64,000 bases of DNA from Chloroflexota bacterium. Lineage in GTDB: Bacteria > Chloroflexota > Dormibacteria > Dormibacterales > Dormibacteraceae. Under the pieces are notes generated by a model. The model saw only the letters and a program-made list of their open reading frames with translations, was not told the DNA's origin and made no database searches. This document shows, piece after piece, positions 48,431 to 57,360 of the stretch. The position numbers and the translations under genes are program-made. The stretch lies in contig VBHJ01000009.1 of the NCBI GenBank assembly GCA_005887685.1, positions 32,079-96,078 of the forward strand, given 5' to 3'. How positions within the stretch are numbered: the first letter of the stretch is position 1; each line of letters begins with the position of its first letter.

Positions 48431-50640
48431 TTGATCAGTCGCGCGGCCGGCGGGGCCGGCGAGTAGTTCGGGTTGAAGTCGATCCCGGCGTTCGCGCTGC
48501 CGGTGACCTTCGCCGCGTACGCGATCACCTGGCCGGCCAGGGGCGAGGTGTCGGAACCGAGGATGTCCCAGCTCGCCGTCGGCGAGTAGATGGTTCCGAT
48601 GTACTGCGTGAAGGCGTTGCCGTTCAGCTTCTGGTAGGAGCATGTGCTGCCGGGCTGCTGGTAGATGACGATCCAGTTGTACTGCTCGCCCGAGAACACA
48701 TGGGTCGAGCCGTTGCCGTTCTGGTCCAGGCAGTTGTTGCCGGCCGGGAACCAGAACTGAACGGCACCGGGCGTGATCTTGGCAGTGGCGCACGGCGCGT
48801 TGGTATCGCCTGATCCAGATGCGGGCGTCTGCTGGCAGTAGTTCTCGTTGGCGACGTCGCCGCCGTTGTAGGGCGCCCACTCGAGCCCCATCGCGTGGTT
48901 GTCCTGCGGGACCGTGGCCGCGGGCGGGCAGTTGGCAAAGCACTGAGGGGTCACCTCGTCCGCTGAAGCCCGGCACGTGGTGCCGCGGCTCTGCGCGTCG
49001 CAGGTGAACGTCGTGGTGACGTTGTTGGCGGTGATCTTGCACACCGACACGGTCAGCACCGGGCAGTTCCAGCCTGCGCGCCCAAGGAGAAGCGTCCCTG
49101 TGTATGGGCCGACGCCGACTGCGGGCGGTCCGCCGCCGTCTGTCCAGCCCGGCGCCAGGTACGTGCCGACAAATGAGAAGTTGTCGCGGCAGCTCTGTCC
49201 GGCCACCTTTTGGACGCAGGCATACGTCTCGCACCCATAGGGATCGATGTACACGTTGTAGTACTGGGCGCCAGGTGCGTTCTGCGTGATGTTGACGTTG
49301 ATGCCGGTGTCGTTGGTGTCCAGGTTGCTCGCCTGCACGCAGGCTGAGGGCGCGCTCTCCCGGCGGCAGCCGGGTGACGCGAAGCAGACGTTCCCACCGG
49401 CTGAGTTGTCGAGGAATCGGTCGTAACGCACCGACGTGAGCTCGATGCCCCAGTTGCCGCCGGCGCCCTGGTGCTTCAATCCGTTACCTGGGGTGACGGC
49501 GGCGACTGACACGTTGAAGCTGCCATCGCATCCACCCCAGAAGGACGAGCTGGGCCCATTCGTGGAGCCCGGCTGGCTCCAGAGCACCTCGCCGGGAGGC
49601 TTGAGCTCGTTCGAGGTCATGCCACCGTGCGAGGTATAGCCACCGTTCCAGGTGTAGACGCCCCCGTCCATGAAATAGCAGGTACCCCCGTTGACCGACC
49701 AGTTGTTGTAAGTCCCGGGCGTCATCTCGACGTATCCGCCCCGGTTGAACGTGGCGCCGCCCAGGCCGTAGTACGTCTGTGACGTCGCCGTGTAGCCGGG
49801 GTCGGGAAGCGTGGGTGCGGGGACGACCGGGTTTCCGATCGTGTCACCTCCGTTGCAGCCGTTCACACCTGGCGCGTAGGGGATGAAGCCGGGCGACGAG
49901 TTGTAGCAGAAGTACTGCGCGGCGTTGCAGTTGGAGCCGGCCTGTCCGTAGCAGTTGCCCGCCAGGTGCAGGTTGGCGTCGACGCAGGCCGTCCCGTTCG
50001 TGTATGCGTCGCCGAGGATCGTGAGCGTTCCGGAGCCCTGCAGCTGCGTCGCGCATGCGTTGGGGCTCAAGGTCAACAGGGCAGGCGTCTGCCGCTGGTT
50101 GCCGACGATGGAAGTGGCGGTGGCGCTGATCCCGACGGCGGGCGAGCCGCCGAAGATCTGGATGAACGCCAGCGGGAGGTTGTGATTCGTCAGGAAGGTG
50201 AACTGATACCCGTTGAACTGAGTGTTCGTCGCGGTGATGTCCAGTATGTAGCCGCCGGCGAATGTGTCGTGCCAGGCGTCCTGCGGCAGGTTGTCGTTGG
50301 GCGGAACTCCGACCGTGGTCGAGGTGTGACTGGTGGTCGAAAGGCCCGTGTAGATGCGGAGGTTGGCTTCGTACACCGCGACCGACTGCGGGATGACCGT
50401 GTTGACCAGGTCGTTGTAGTCGGGATAGTTGTCGTACCAGTCACCGGCGGCCAGGGCGGCAGCGTCCACCGCGGTCTGCTGGTCGCGCCGGTCGACGTAC
50501 GCGCGCCCGGAGTCTATCGCGAGGCCGAGCATGCCGAACAGCACGAGGATCAGCAGCGCGATCAGGACGATCGCCTGGCCCTCCTGCAGGCTCCGCTTCG
50601 GAGACCTAGTTCGAATATTCAGCACGGTAAATCGCATATG
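48427..50640 (-). CDS. TadG-like pseudopilin-related protein with large extracytoplasmic domain
   Basis: About 737 residues. The N-terminus has the TadE/G pattern: a basic leader (RTRSPKRSLQEGQA), a TM helix (IVLIALLILVLFGMLGLAID), then RAYVDRRDQQTAVDAAALAAG, the TadG-type A-rich helix. The remainder is a very long Gly/Asn/Thr/Pro/Cys-rich domain with many aromatic and paired Cys residues (CVDANLHLAGNCYG; CRDNFSFVGTYLAPG), probably disulphide-bonded and outside. No VWA MIDAS motif is seen. ATG 50640 overlaps the preceding gene by 35 bases; the track uses 50667. Last gene of the tad-like cluster. Confidence 0.72.
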   Translation of the reverse strand, partial: HMRFTVLNIRTRSPKRSLQEGQAIVLIALLILVLFGMLGLAIDSGRAYVDRRDQQTAVDAAALAAGDWYDNYPDYNDLVNTVIPQSVAVYEANLRIYTGLSTTSHTSTTVGVPPNDNLPQDAWHDTFAGGYILDITATNTQFNGYQFTFLTNHNLPLAFIQIFGGSPAVGISATATSIVGNQRQTPALLTLSPNACATQLQGSGTLTILGDAYTNGTACVDANLHLAGNCYGQAGSNCNAAQYFCYNSSPGFIPYAPGVNGCNGGDTIGNPVVPAPTLPDPGYTATSQTYYGLGGATFNRGGYVEMTPGTYNNWSVNGGTCYFMDGGVYTWNGGYTSHGGMTSNELKPPGEVLWSQPGSTNGPSSSFWGGCDGSFNVSVAAVTPGNGLKHQGAGGNWGIELTSVRYDRFLDNSAGGNVCFASPGCRRESAPSACVQASNLDTNDTGINVNITQNAPGAQYYNVYIDPYGCETYACVQKVAGQSCRDNFSFVGTYLAPGWTDGGGPPAVGVGPYTGTLLLGRAGWNCPVLTVSVCKITANNVTTTFTCDAQSRGTTCRASADEVTPQCFANCPPAATVPQDNHAMGLEWAPYNGGDVANENYCQQTPASGSGDTNAPCATAKITPGAVQFWFPAGNNCLDQNGNGSTHVFSGEQYNWIVIYQQPGSTCSYQKLNGNAFTQYIGTIYSPTASWDILGSDTSPLAGQVIAYAAKVTGSANAGIDFNPNYSPAPPAARLIN

Positions 50641-51223
50641 CGGTGATGACGATGTTGTTGCCGACAACTTGCTGGATGATCGGTGTCACCGGCTGGAACG
50701 TGTACCAGAGCGTCACCTTGATGGCCTCATTGCCAACCGCCGGCGTGACGACGTTGCAGCCGGCGCCAAGGTTGGGCGGCGGGTAGGTGCCCAGTCCACC
50801 GCGTGGACCGTTGGGTGTCCCGTTGCCGGCCTGGCTGGGGTCGGTGATGAAGATCCAACCCGTGTTGGCGGCGGGGAGCGACGGTGACCCAAGGGCGACG
50901 CCGTTGTTCGGCAGAGGACCGTTGGGGCATGCGGGGTTGTTGGCAAGGTTCATGATCACGGCGTGGCCTGTGATGGCGGTGGCCACGTCGCTGTCGGTGG
51001 GCCACGTATGGGTCGCCCCGTTGGGGTCGACGAAGTAAGAGGCTCGCACCGCCACACGCGCACCTTCGTTGGCCGCCTGCTGCAGCGTGATGTACAGGTA
51101 GAGCGCGCGTCCGAAGTCGATGATCCCGAAGGTGAGCAGCAGGATGATCGGCGCGATGATCGCGAACTCGGTCAGCCCCTGCGACCGCTGGCTCCGCGAG
51201 TACGACTTCACTTTCTCCTTCAT
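50606..51223 (-). CDS. TadE-like pilus-assembly family protein
   Basis: 205 residues from ATG 51223, which overlaps the upstream stop (ATGA). The TadE signature is QGLTEFAIIAPIILLLTFGIIDFGRALYLYITLQQAANEGARVAVR: hydrophobic helix preceded by a Gln-Gly...Glu pattern as in TadE/type IV-like pseudopilins. The C-terminal 130 residues are beta-rich with a Cys pair (CPNGP; GCNVV), ending AYAIYRAEYSN. The AGGG seven bases upstream is a fair ribosome site. Confidence 0.8.
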   Translation of the reverse strand: MKEKVKSYSRSQRSQGLTEFAIIAPIILLLTFGIIDFGRALYLYITLQQAANEGARVAVRASYFVDPNGATHTWPTDSDVATAITGHAVIMNLANNPACPNGPLPNNGVALGSPSLPAANTGWIFITDPSQAGNGTPNGPRGGLGTYPPPNLGAGCNVVTPAVGNEAIKVTLWYTFQPVTPIIQQVVGNNIVITAYAIYRAEYSN

Positions 51224-51792
51224 GGTTTGCCCTGGATGGTGAAGTGCTCGTTGTAGGCGAGGTTGAGCGTGTTGCCGAAGATGCTCTGGATGAACGGCGT
51301 GATGAGTTGGAACCTCATCAGGAGCTGGACGTTTATGTCGCCGAGTCGCCAAGAGTTGTCGGTCGGCGCGACGAGGTTGGTGCCCGATTGCGAACCGGTT
51401 GGCGTCGTGTAGCAGGCATAGACGTAGACCGTCTGCGCCGTCGGCGGATAGGCAGCGGTCGGGTACGGCTTGTCCCCTGACCCATTGCTGTCGCTGGGGA
51501 CCAGGCAGCCGGCGGTGGGGATGAAGGTCACCTGGAGCGAGGTGAAGCCGGCGCCACTGAGGGCCTGTTGGACCGTGGTGATGATCTCGGAGTCCTTCAG
51601 GTAGAAGTTGGCCCTGGCAGCCGTGTTGAACCAGGCGGCGTGGCGCGCGCCCTCTCTCGCCGCACCCTGGAGGGCCACCGAGTAGTAGAAGGCGCGTGAC
51701 AGGTCGATCAGGCCCATCGCAAGCAGCAAAAGGACCGTCGACGAGATGGCGAACTCGACCAGGGACTGACCGCGCTGTTTCTGGCGGTACAC
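51220..51792 (-). CDS. TadE-like pilus-assembly family protein
   Basis: The track starts at 51897, but GTG 51792 follows AAGGAAGAAAGG, giving 190 residues. The TadE pattern is QRGQSLVEFAISSTVLLLLAMGLIDLSRAFYYSVALQGAAREGARHAAW. The mature domain has CLVPSDSNG and ACYTT, a potential disulphide. It stands 147 bases after the TadG-like gene at 51940, the only sizeable gap inside the cluster, so it may have its own promoter. Confidence 0.8.
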   Translation of the reverse strand: MYRQKQRGQSLVEFAISSTVLLLLAMGLIDLSRAFYYSVALQGAAREGARHAAWFNTAARANFYLKDSEIITTVQQALSGAGFTSLQVTFIPTAGCLVPSDSNGSGDKPYPTAAYPPTAQTVYVYACYTTPTGSQSGTNLVAPTDNSWRLGDINVQLLMRFQLITPFIQSIFGNTLNLAYNEHFTIQGKP

Positions 51793-51939
51793 GCCCTTTC
51801 TTCCTTCAGGCACTTTGGCCACGACATTTAAGCAACCGGGAAAGCATTCTGTTGGCGCTAACGTGGAAAAAGCTGATTTCGTTCGTGAAAAAAGCAAGGA
51901 ATCTGTAATCCCCCGCCCCGGAGCGCCCCGGGACGGCGT

Positions 51940-54021
51940 CTAGCTGATCAGCAGGTGGGCCGGGTTTCCCTTGAGGCCGACAGCGAACGTGAGGGTGTCC
52001 GTCGAGGTGACGTTGGCCGTGATCTGGTAGCGCAGAGACCACCACCAGTTGCTTGGGTTCGCGCCTGGGTTGTAGGTCCCGGGGATCGGGATTTCGAAGC
52101 GGATCCAGTGGCCGTTGAAGTTCAGCGCTCCGTTGGACGTCGCCCGGATGGTGGCCGTCTGCGGCTGGCCGGTCTGGGCCAGGCACGGCACGGGCGGGTT
52201 GGTCAGGCCGCCGCTGCCTGTGCAGCTGGCGGCTGGGCCGCTGTTGGTCCGCGTCAGGCCGACGTCCCAAACGTGGATCACCTGCGGCGCGGCAACCGTG
52301 ACGGCGGCGCCGTTGTTGTCGAGGATGAACAGGTCGACGCTTCCTCCACCGGAGATGTCGCCGGGGTCGTAGACGTCGAGCGTCACCGTCTGGCCCGCGT
52401 AGTCGGGAGGCACCTTGAACATCGGGACGTCGAAGTGGCCGCCAGCCGCCACGGCAACCGGCGTGTAGACCGCCATGTCGTCCCACGCGCCGAGTGAGCA
52501 ACCGGAGCAGGTGTTGGTTCCGCCCATGAACCCGTTCTGATCGACCACCCGAACGGCGTACCCCTTGTGCGCCTGGCCGCCAGAGCTGATGCCGTTGGTG
52601 GGTGGATTGGTGCCGTCAAAGCCAAGCGTGTCGACCCGCAACCGGTACTGCCCTGGAGGCAGCATGCCGCCCGCGGGCGTGACCAGGCGCTGGAACGTCC
52701 CGCCGTCTCCCGCGCCGGTGTAGTTCGTGAGGTCGACCCACGCGTGGTAGGTCTGCATGTTGACGGGATTGCCGGCGGCATCCCACTGCTGCGTGATGTA
52801 GCCGCCGAGGTTGTCGATCGGGTTGTAGTTCTTGGCGGGTGCGCACCCACCGCCACAGTTCGACGGCGTGAGGTAGTAGCCGGTGGCGTCGATCGGGTAC
52901 ACCTTGACCTTGCTGATCTCCTGGTCGCTGGCGCGGATGAATGGGGTGTTGACGACAAACACCGTGTACTCCATGGTCGAGTACAGGTTCTGCTGGGCTG
53001 CGCTGTAGCCGTTGAGGTCCATCGAGTCTTCTTCGTGGAGGTAGTAGCTCTGGCCCGGGCTGCAGCTGTCGAGTCGGTCGTTGCCAGGCGACTTGATGTG
53101 GTTGTCGCAGTTGTTGTGATACGTGGGCCCCGCGCCGGCCCATGACTCCGAGGCCGGAAGGGCGGCGCCGTGGCCACCGTTTCGAGAGGGACAGAAGTAA
53201 GTCCCGTTGACATCCTGGCCGCTGCTCGTGCAGTTGTCCGGCGCGAAGATCGCGTTGTAGACCTGGATGTAGCCGCCGTTCGGCAGGTTGACCAGGTAGT
53301 TGTAGCCGCCGCGACTCGGCAGCGAGCCGTCCACCGTATCGCTGCCCTGCGTGGCGCTGATCGCATGTACGTCGCTCGATACGCCGAGCGCCCCGCCGGC
53401 CGGGTTGGGAGTGAAGGCGTCGCCCTGCTGGCGGTCGGTCGACCAACCCTCTGTGCGCATGAAGAAGTAGTTGTTGCCGCCCGTGCCGAGCTGCGAGGTG
53501 ACAGACCCGGTCTGCGTGCCGGGCTGCCCGAGCGAAAGCGGCGGGAGGTAGGTCGCGATCGCGGTGCGCGCGACCTTGAAGCTCGGGACGCCGAACAGGC
53601 CCATGAAGAAGGTGCCCACATCTCGAGTCACGGTGACCTGCAGCTTGTTGTCATAACCGGCGACCGGGGATGTGGTCACCACCACCCCGCCCGGGCCGGA
53701 CGCGGTGCATGTCCCACCGGCGCACGAGATCGGGCTGTTGGCGTCGAAGCCGTTCTTGCGAGCTTCGGCCAGCGCGCGGTCGGTTGCGTCGTTGCCCGTG
53801 CCGGCGGGGATGGCCTGCGAGGGTGTGAACTGGCCCGGCATGAACACCACACCTGAAAGCGCTGCCGCTCCGGCGGCTCGCTCGGCCAGGTTGTTGTAGT
53901 AGTAGCCGATACCTCCGTCGACCGCGAGGCCGATCAGGCCGATGAGCACCACGAGCATGAACGCGATGATCACCACTGCCTGACCCGCCTGACTGCGCAG
54001 ACGCGAGCTTTCCTGTCTCAC
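51940..54021 (-). CDS. TadG-like pseudopilin-related protein with very large external domain
   Basis: 693 residues; GTG 54021, one base after the previous stop. N-terminus SQAGQAVVIIAFMLVVLIGLIGLAVDGGIGYYYNNLAERAAGAAAL fits the TadG/Flp-associated class. The mature part (about 640 residues) is rich in Gly, Asn and Tyr with several CxxC-like pairs (CSGCSLG; CGGGCAP; CAGGTC). It ends in a beta-rich region (HWIRFEIPIPGTYNPG; WWWSLRYQITANV). It resembles the 48427 protein in design, not closely in sequence as far as I can see. No lectin or VWA motif is firmly identified. Confidence 0.75.
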   Translation of the reverse strand: MRQESSRLRSQAGQAVVIIAFMLVVLIGLIGLAVDGGIGYYYNNLAERAAGAAALSGVVFMPGQFTPSQAIPAGTGNDATDRALAEARKNGFDANSPISCAGGTCTASGPGGVVVTTSPVAGYDNKLQVTVTRDVGTFFMGLFGVPSFKVARTAIATYLPPLSLGQPGTQTGSVTSQLGTGGNNYFFMRTEGWSTDRQQGDAFTPNPAGGALGVSSDVHAISATQGSDTVDGSLPSRGGYNYLVNLPNGGYIQVYNAIFAPDNCTSSGQDVNGTYFCPSRNGGHGAALPASESWAGAGPTYHNNCDNHIKSPGNDRLDSCSPGQSYYLHEEDSMDLNGYSAAQQNLYSTMEYTVFVVNTPFIRASDQEISKVKVYPIDATGYYLTPSNCGGGCAPAKNYNPIDNLGGYITQQWDAAGNPVNMQTYHAWVDLTNYTGAGDGGTFQRLVTPAGGMLPPGQYRLRVDTLGFDGTNPPTNGISSGGQAHKGYAVRVVDQNGFMGGTNTCSGCSLGAWDDMAVYTPVAVAAGGHFDVPMFKVPPDYAGQTVTLDVYDPGDISGGGSVDLFILDNNGAAVTVAAPQVIHVWDVGLTRTNSGPAASCTGSGGLTNPPVPCLAQTGQPQTATIRATSNGALNFNGHWIRFEIPIPGTYNPGANPSNWWWSLRYQITANVTSTDTLTFAVGLKGNPAHLLIS

Positions 54022-54022
54022 G

Positions 54023-54556
54023 TCAAACCAGCACCGGCGCGGCTCGGTACACCGCGTGCTCGTTGAGGTTGATCGTGAAGCCGAGGACCCCGGTCGGAGG
54101 CGTGTACGTCCAGTCGAGGCGGACGCCTATCGAGGTCTCACTCGGCGGGATTTGGTTGCGCGCCGTGAGAGGAAAGCCGGAGTGAAGCGTGTTGCCGCTC
54201 GCGTCGAACTGATCGTATTGGTCGACTGCGGCATTGAAGTCGCCGCCGGGGCTGGACGGGCTGTAGATCGTGATCGTCCTCAGGGTCGAGTAGTTCATCG
54301 ACCCCGCTACCGCCAGCACGTTGCGAACGATGTCTTGATCGACCTGGGCGGTGGTCAGAAGCGGATTGGTGATCGTGCCGCCGATCTCCGCTGCGAGTCG
54401 CGCTCCCTGCCTGCACGCGCTCCCCGCGATGACCTTGTCCGAGATCATCACGGCGGTGTTGAAGACGCCGAAGAGCATGAAGATCAAGACAGGGGTCGCC
54501 ACCGCGAGCTCGATCAGCGACTGGCCGGTCTGCGACTTTTGACGCATCCCAATCAT
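54023..54556 (-). CDS. TadE-like pilus-assembly family protein
   Basis: 177 residues from ATG 54556, overlapping the upstream stop (TGATG). Signature: TGQSLIELAVATPVLIFMLFGVFNTAVMISDKVIAGSACRQGARLAAE. The mature domain is short and beta-rich (TLRTITIYSPSSPGGDF; VRLDWTYTPPTGV), ending EHAVYRAAPVLV. A second ATG three codons in is possible. Confidence 0.8.
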   Translation of the reverse strand: MIGMRQKSQTGQSLIELAVATPVLIFMLFGVFNTAVMISDKVIAGSACRQGARLAAEIGGTITNPLLTTAQVDQDIVRNVLAVAGSMNYSTLRTITIYSPSSPGGDFNAAVDQYDQFDASGNTLHSGFPLTARNQIPPSETSIGVRLDWTYTPPTGVLGFTINLNEHAVYRAAPVLV

Positions 54557-55092
54557 CAGTAGGTCTGAGGCTCGAGGCGGATGTCGAAGGTCTGGGTCAA
54601 GTTGATGGCGGTCGGCGCGATGAAGATGCCCGTCTTCCATTTGTACTTGTACTGCAGCGTGACGCCGAGGAAATCGCTCTGGCCGTTGGTCACGTTCCGC
54701 GAGCTTGAGGGCCACATCACCGCGCCGATGGGCGTTCCGTTCAGCTGGTAGCGGTTGTAATGCAGGGCGTCCACGAGCAATGAACCGTTGCCCTGCTCGA
54801 TCAAGCGGTAAATGTCGATTTCCGTCACTTCGGCAAGCGTCGTGGTGCCGATGGCGGTGCGCTGCAGCTGTTGAATCGAGATCGAATCGGCGTTGACCGC
54901 ATTGCCCGACTCCGATTCCTGGCGAGCAATCTCGCCACCTCCAAAGCGCGCCGATCCCACCACGAAAAGCAGCAGGCCGCTCTCGACGATGCCGAGGAGA
55001 AGGAAAAACAGGATGGGGGCGACGATCGCGAACTCCGTCATCGCCTGTGCCCGCGACCTGTCGTGGCGGTGCGTTAAGGCCTTATTCAGCAT
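54556..55092 (-). CDS. TadE-like pilus-assembly family protein, first gene of the cluster
   Basis: 178 residues from ATG 55092, with AGGGG about nine bases upstream. Signature: RAQAMTEFAIVAPILFFLLLGIVESGLLLFVVGSARFGGGEIARQE. The Glu after the Thr in MTEF matches the TadE pseudopilin-like pattern. The C-terminal domain has YNRYQLNGTPIGAVMWP and LQYKYKWKTGIF. The cluster promoter should lie in the 122-base gap before the divergent GGDEF gene. Confidence 0.8.
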   Translation of the reverse strand: MLNKALTHRHDRSRAQAMTEFAIVAPILFFLLLGIVESGLLLFVVGSARFGGGEIARQESESGNAVNADSISIQQLQRTAIGTTTLAEVTEIDIYRLIEQGNGSLLVDALHYNRYQLNGTPIGAVMWPSSSRNVTNGQSDFLGVTLQYKYKWKTGIFIAPTAINLTQTFDIRLEPQTY

Positions 55093-55214
55093 TCCCACAA
55101 CCCCTCGTTCGACTTAACGTGGGCGGGATTCACCGATTGCGATGAATTTGATTTCTTAGGGCTCATCATTAGGCCTCGCTTAAAAGCCATGTCCCTCCCA
55201 GGGCTTCGCGAACC

Positions 55215-55401
55215 GTGATCCAGGCTCCCCGGGTGGCGCCGAAGCAGTCGCCGCGGTGGCAAGACGTTCGCGCCACAGCGATCGATGCGACGTTCGACGC
55301 CGACCGCAGGCGGGTCGGCGAGCGGGTTGCGCTCGTGTTCAGGTGGTTGTTCCTGATCGTCCTCGGCGCGCTCAACAACCTGAACCCCCACGACGATCGA
55401 C
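55215..55401 (+). other. N-terminal part of the GGDEF-HD protein in a shifted frame
   Basis: From GTG 55215 this frame encodes a basic leader and a TM helix (ERVALVFRWLFLIVLGALNN). It is then broken at a C5 run (55385-55389). Removing one C gives ...ALNNLNPTTIDVVLFFW..., joining smoothly to the next frame. It should be read as one gene with the ORF at 55402 unless the shift is real. Confidence 0.7.
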
Positions 55402-57360
55402 GTGGTCCTCTTCTTCTGGGCGGTGATGACGGTCATCGTCCAGGTCGTGCTAGTGCGCGGTTACCGTCCGGGTAAGCAGTTCAGCCTGACAACGATGGTG
55501 CTCGACATCTTTTTCGCGGCGGGCCTGGTCTACCTTTCCGATGGCTTCAACAGCCCGTTCTTCCTGGCTCTCTTCCTGGCCGTGATCACCAACGCCGTGC
55601 GTTTCGGCGCGACGGCGAGCTTTCTCTCCGCGCTCGTCATCTCATTCCTTTATCTCTTCATCGGCGGCAGCTTCACGTCGGCGAACTTCAACATCGATGC
55701 CAACGCGACCATCGGCCAGGTGTTCCTGTTCCTCGTTGTGGCCCTCGCCACGGGCTACATGACGCGAGAGCTCGAACGGGAGCGGCGCGCGGCGGTGGAG
55801 CGGGCAGCGCAGGCGGACTCGCTGCGCGAGCTGAGCATGAACCTGGTCAGTGACACAGACATCAAAGACGTGTTCGACGTGCTCGTCGACCATGCGGTAC
55901 AGATGACGACCGCTGAGCACGGCCGCGTGGTCCTGTCGGCGCCCGACGGATTTTCAGTCGTCGCCGCGGCGAACCGCGACGGTGCCGAGGTCGTGGCCGA
56001 AGGCGAAGCGCTCGACGAGCATCAGATCTCGCAGGCCGCGAGCACCGGCGAGGCGGTGTTCTCCGCCGACCGTAAGAGCCTGATGGTCCCCATCGCATCC
56101 GGCGACGGTGCAACCGTGGTCGTCCTGCTGAGCCAGAGCACGGCCGCATTCACCAACCAGGATCTGTTCGCGGTCGACGCGCTGACCGGGAGCTCCGCGG
56201 TGCCGGTCGCGAATGCCCTCCGTTATCAGCGGAGCCGCCAGGAGGCGACCACCGACGGATTGACGGGTCTGGCCAACGCCCGCGAGTTTCGCCGCCGCCT
56301 CGATGCCGCCTTCGCGCGTCCGGATCGTCGGGACGTCCCGCTGTCGGTGCTCCTGATCGACTTCGATCACTTCAAGTCGGTGAACGACTTGAAAGGCCAT
56401 CAGCACGGTGACCTCGTCTTGCAGATGGGCGCGCGCATCGTGCGCACCGCGGTGCGCGGCCAGGACCTGGTGGCAAGGTATGGCGGCGACGAGCTTGCGG
56501 TCATCGCCGCCGATGCGAATGGTGCCGCGGCGCAGCGGCTCGCCTATCGCATCGTCGACTCGGTGCATGCGGCCGCGGTCTCGACCGTCCCCGGCCACCA
56601 GCTCACTTTCAGCATCGGGGTCGCGTCCTATCCCGAAGACGGCTTCACCGCGACCGAGCTGGTGGCGGCAGCGGACCAGGCGCTTTATCTGGCCAAGCGC
56701 GAGGGCAAGGACCGTCCCTGCACCTTCCCCCAGCTCGTCACAGAGCTCGAGCTGGCGGACGGCAACCTCGTGGCGATGCTCGCCGAGGCCGGTCCGCAGG
56801 TCATGGTCGCCGCGGCGCACGCGGTCGACCATCGCAATCCCGTCACGCAGGGCCATTCGAGCCGCGTCGTCGCGATCGCAGACGCCGTCGGCAGGCGCGC
56901 CGGCGTCACGTCGAGCGACCTGGAAAGTCTCCGCGCGGCGGCCTTCCTCCATGACGTCGGCCACATGACGCTGCCCGCCGGCGGTGAAGGCTTCGAGGTG
57001 CCTGGCCATTGCGAGGAAGGCGAGCGCATCGTCGCGGGCGCGCAGTTTCCCGACGAGGTCGTGGCGGCGGTGCGGCATCACCACGACCGCTGGGACGCGT
57101 CGGGCGAGCAGATTCCGCTCATGGCCCGAATCCTCGCTGTCACCGAGCGCTACGAGTCTCTGACCGCCGGCCGAGGGTGCCCGCGTGTTTCACCGCCAGA
57201 CGCAATGGCCGAGATCAAGAAGATGTCCGGGATCGAGTTCGACGCGGCGGTGGTCGACGCGCTAGGCCGTGCCTTCCAGGATCGGAGCCTCGAGCTGAAT
57301 CTGCCCGACGTCGCGCTGCCTGCGGTCACGGTTTCGCCGGAGCCCGTCGCCGCTTCTTGA
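55402..57360 (+). CDS. Membrane GGDEF-HD signalling protein (c-di-GMP), 5' end frameshifted
   Basis: The 652-residue ORF has membrane helices (FFWAVMTVIVQVVLVRGY; MVLDIFFAAGLVYLSDG; FFLALFLAVITNAVRFG; FLSALVISFLYLFIGGSF; VFLFLVVALATGYM). A GAF-like domain (about 135-285) and a GGDEF domain follow with DGLTGLANAREFRR, LLIDFDHFKSVNDLKGH and YGGDELAV (active-site GGDEL, usually functional). The C-terminal HD phosphohydrolase region has FLHDVGHM and RHHHDRWDASGEQIPLMARI, where the HD-GYP loop is shortened and GYP is absent. It might make c-di-GMP, and degrade it poorly. ATG/GTG at 55402 is not a good start; see the frameshift entry. Convergent with mrfB, tails overlapping by 99 bases. Confidence 0.85.
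   Translation: MVLFFWAVMTVIVQVVLVRGYRPGKQFSLTTMVLDIFFAAGLVYLSDGFNSPFFLALFLAVITNAVRFGATASFLSALVISFLYLFIGGSFTSANFNIDANATIGQVFLFLVVALATGYMTRELERERRAAVERAAQADSLRELSMNLVSDTDIKDVFDVLVDHAVQMTTAEHGRVVLSAPDGFSVVAAANRDGAEVVAEGEALDEHQISQAASTGEAVFSADRKSLMVPIASGDGATVVVLLSQSTAAFTNQDLFAVDALTGSSAVPVANALRYQRSRQEATTDGLTGLANAREFRRRLDAAFARPDRRDVPLSVLLIDFDHFKSVNDLKGHQHGDLVLQMGARIVRTAVRGQDLVARYGGDELAVIAADANGAAAQRLAYRIVDSVHAAAVSTVPGHQLTFSIGVASYPEDGFTATELVAAADQALYLAKREGKDRPCTFPQLVTELELADGNLVAMLAEAGPQVMVAAAHAVDHRNPVTQGHSSRVVAIADAVGRRAGVTSSDLESLRAAAFLHDVGHMTLPAGGEGFEVPGHCEEGERIVAGAQFPDEVVAAVRHHHDRWDASGEQIPLMARILAVTERYESLTAGRGCPRVSPPDAMAEIKKMSGIEFDAAVVDALGRAFQDRSLELNLPDVALPAVTVSPEPVAAS

Noticed and set aside
51913-51937. 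GC-rich hairpin in the gap after the TadG-like gene
   Set aside because: Only about five clean pairs, and the T-run is distant; could not be supported as a terminator.
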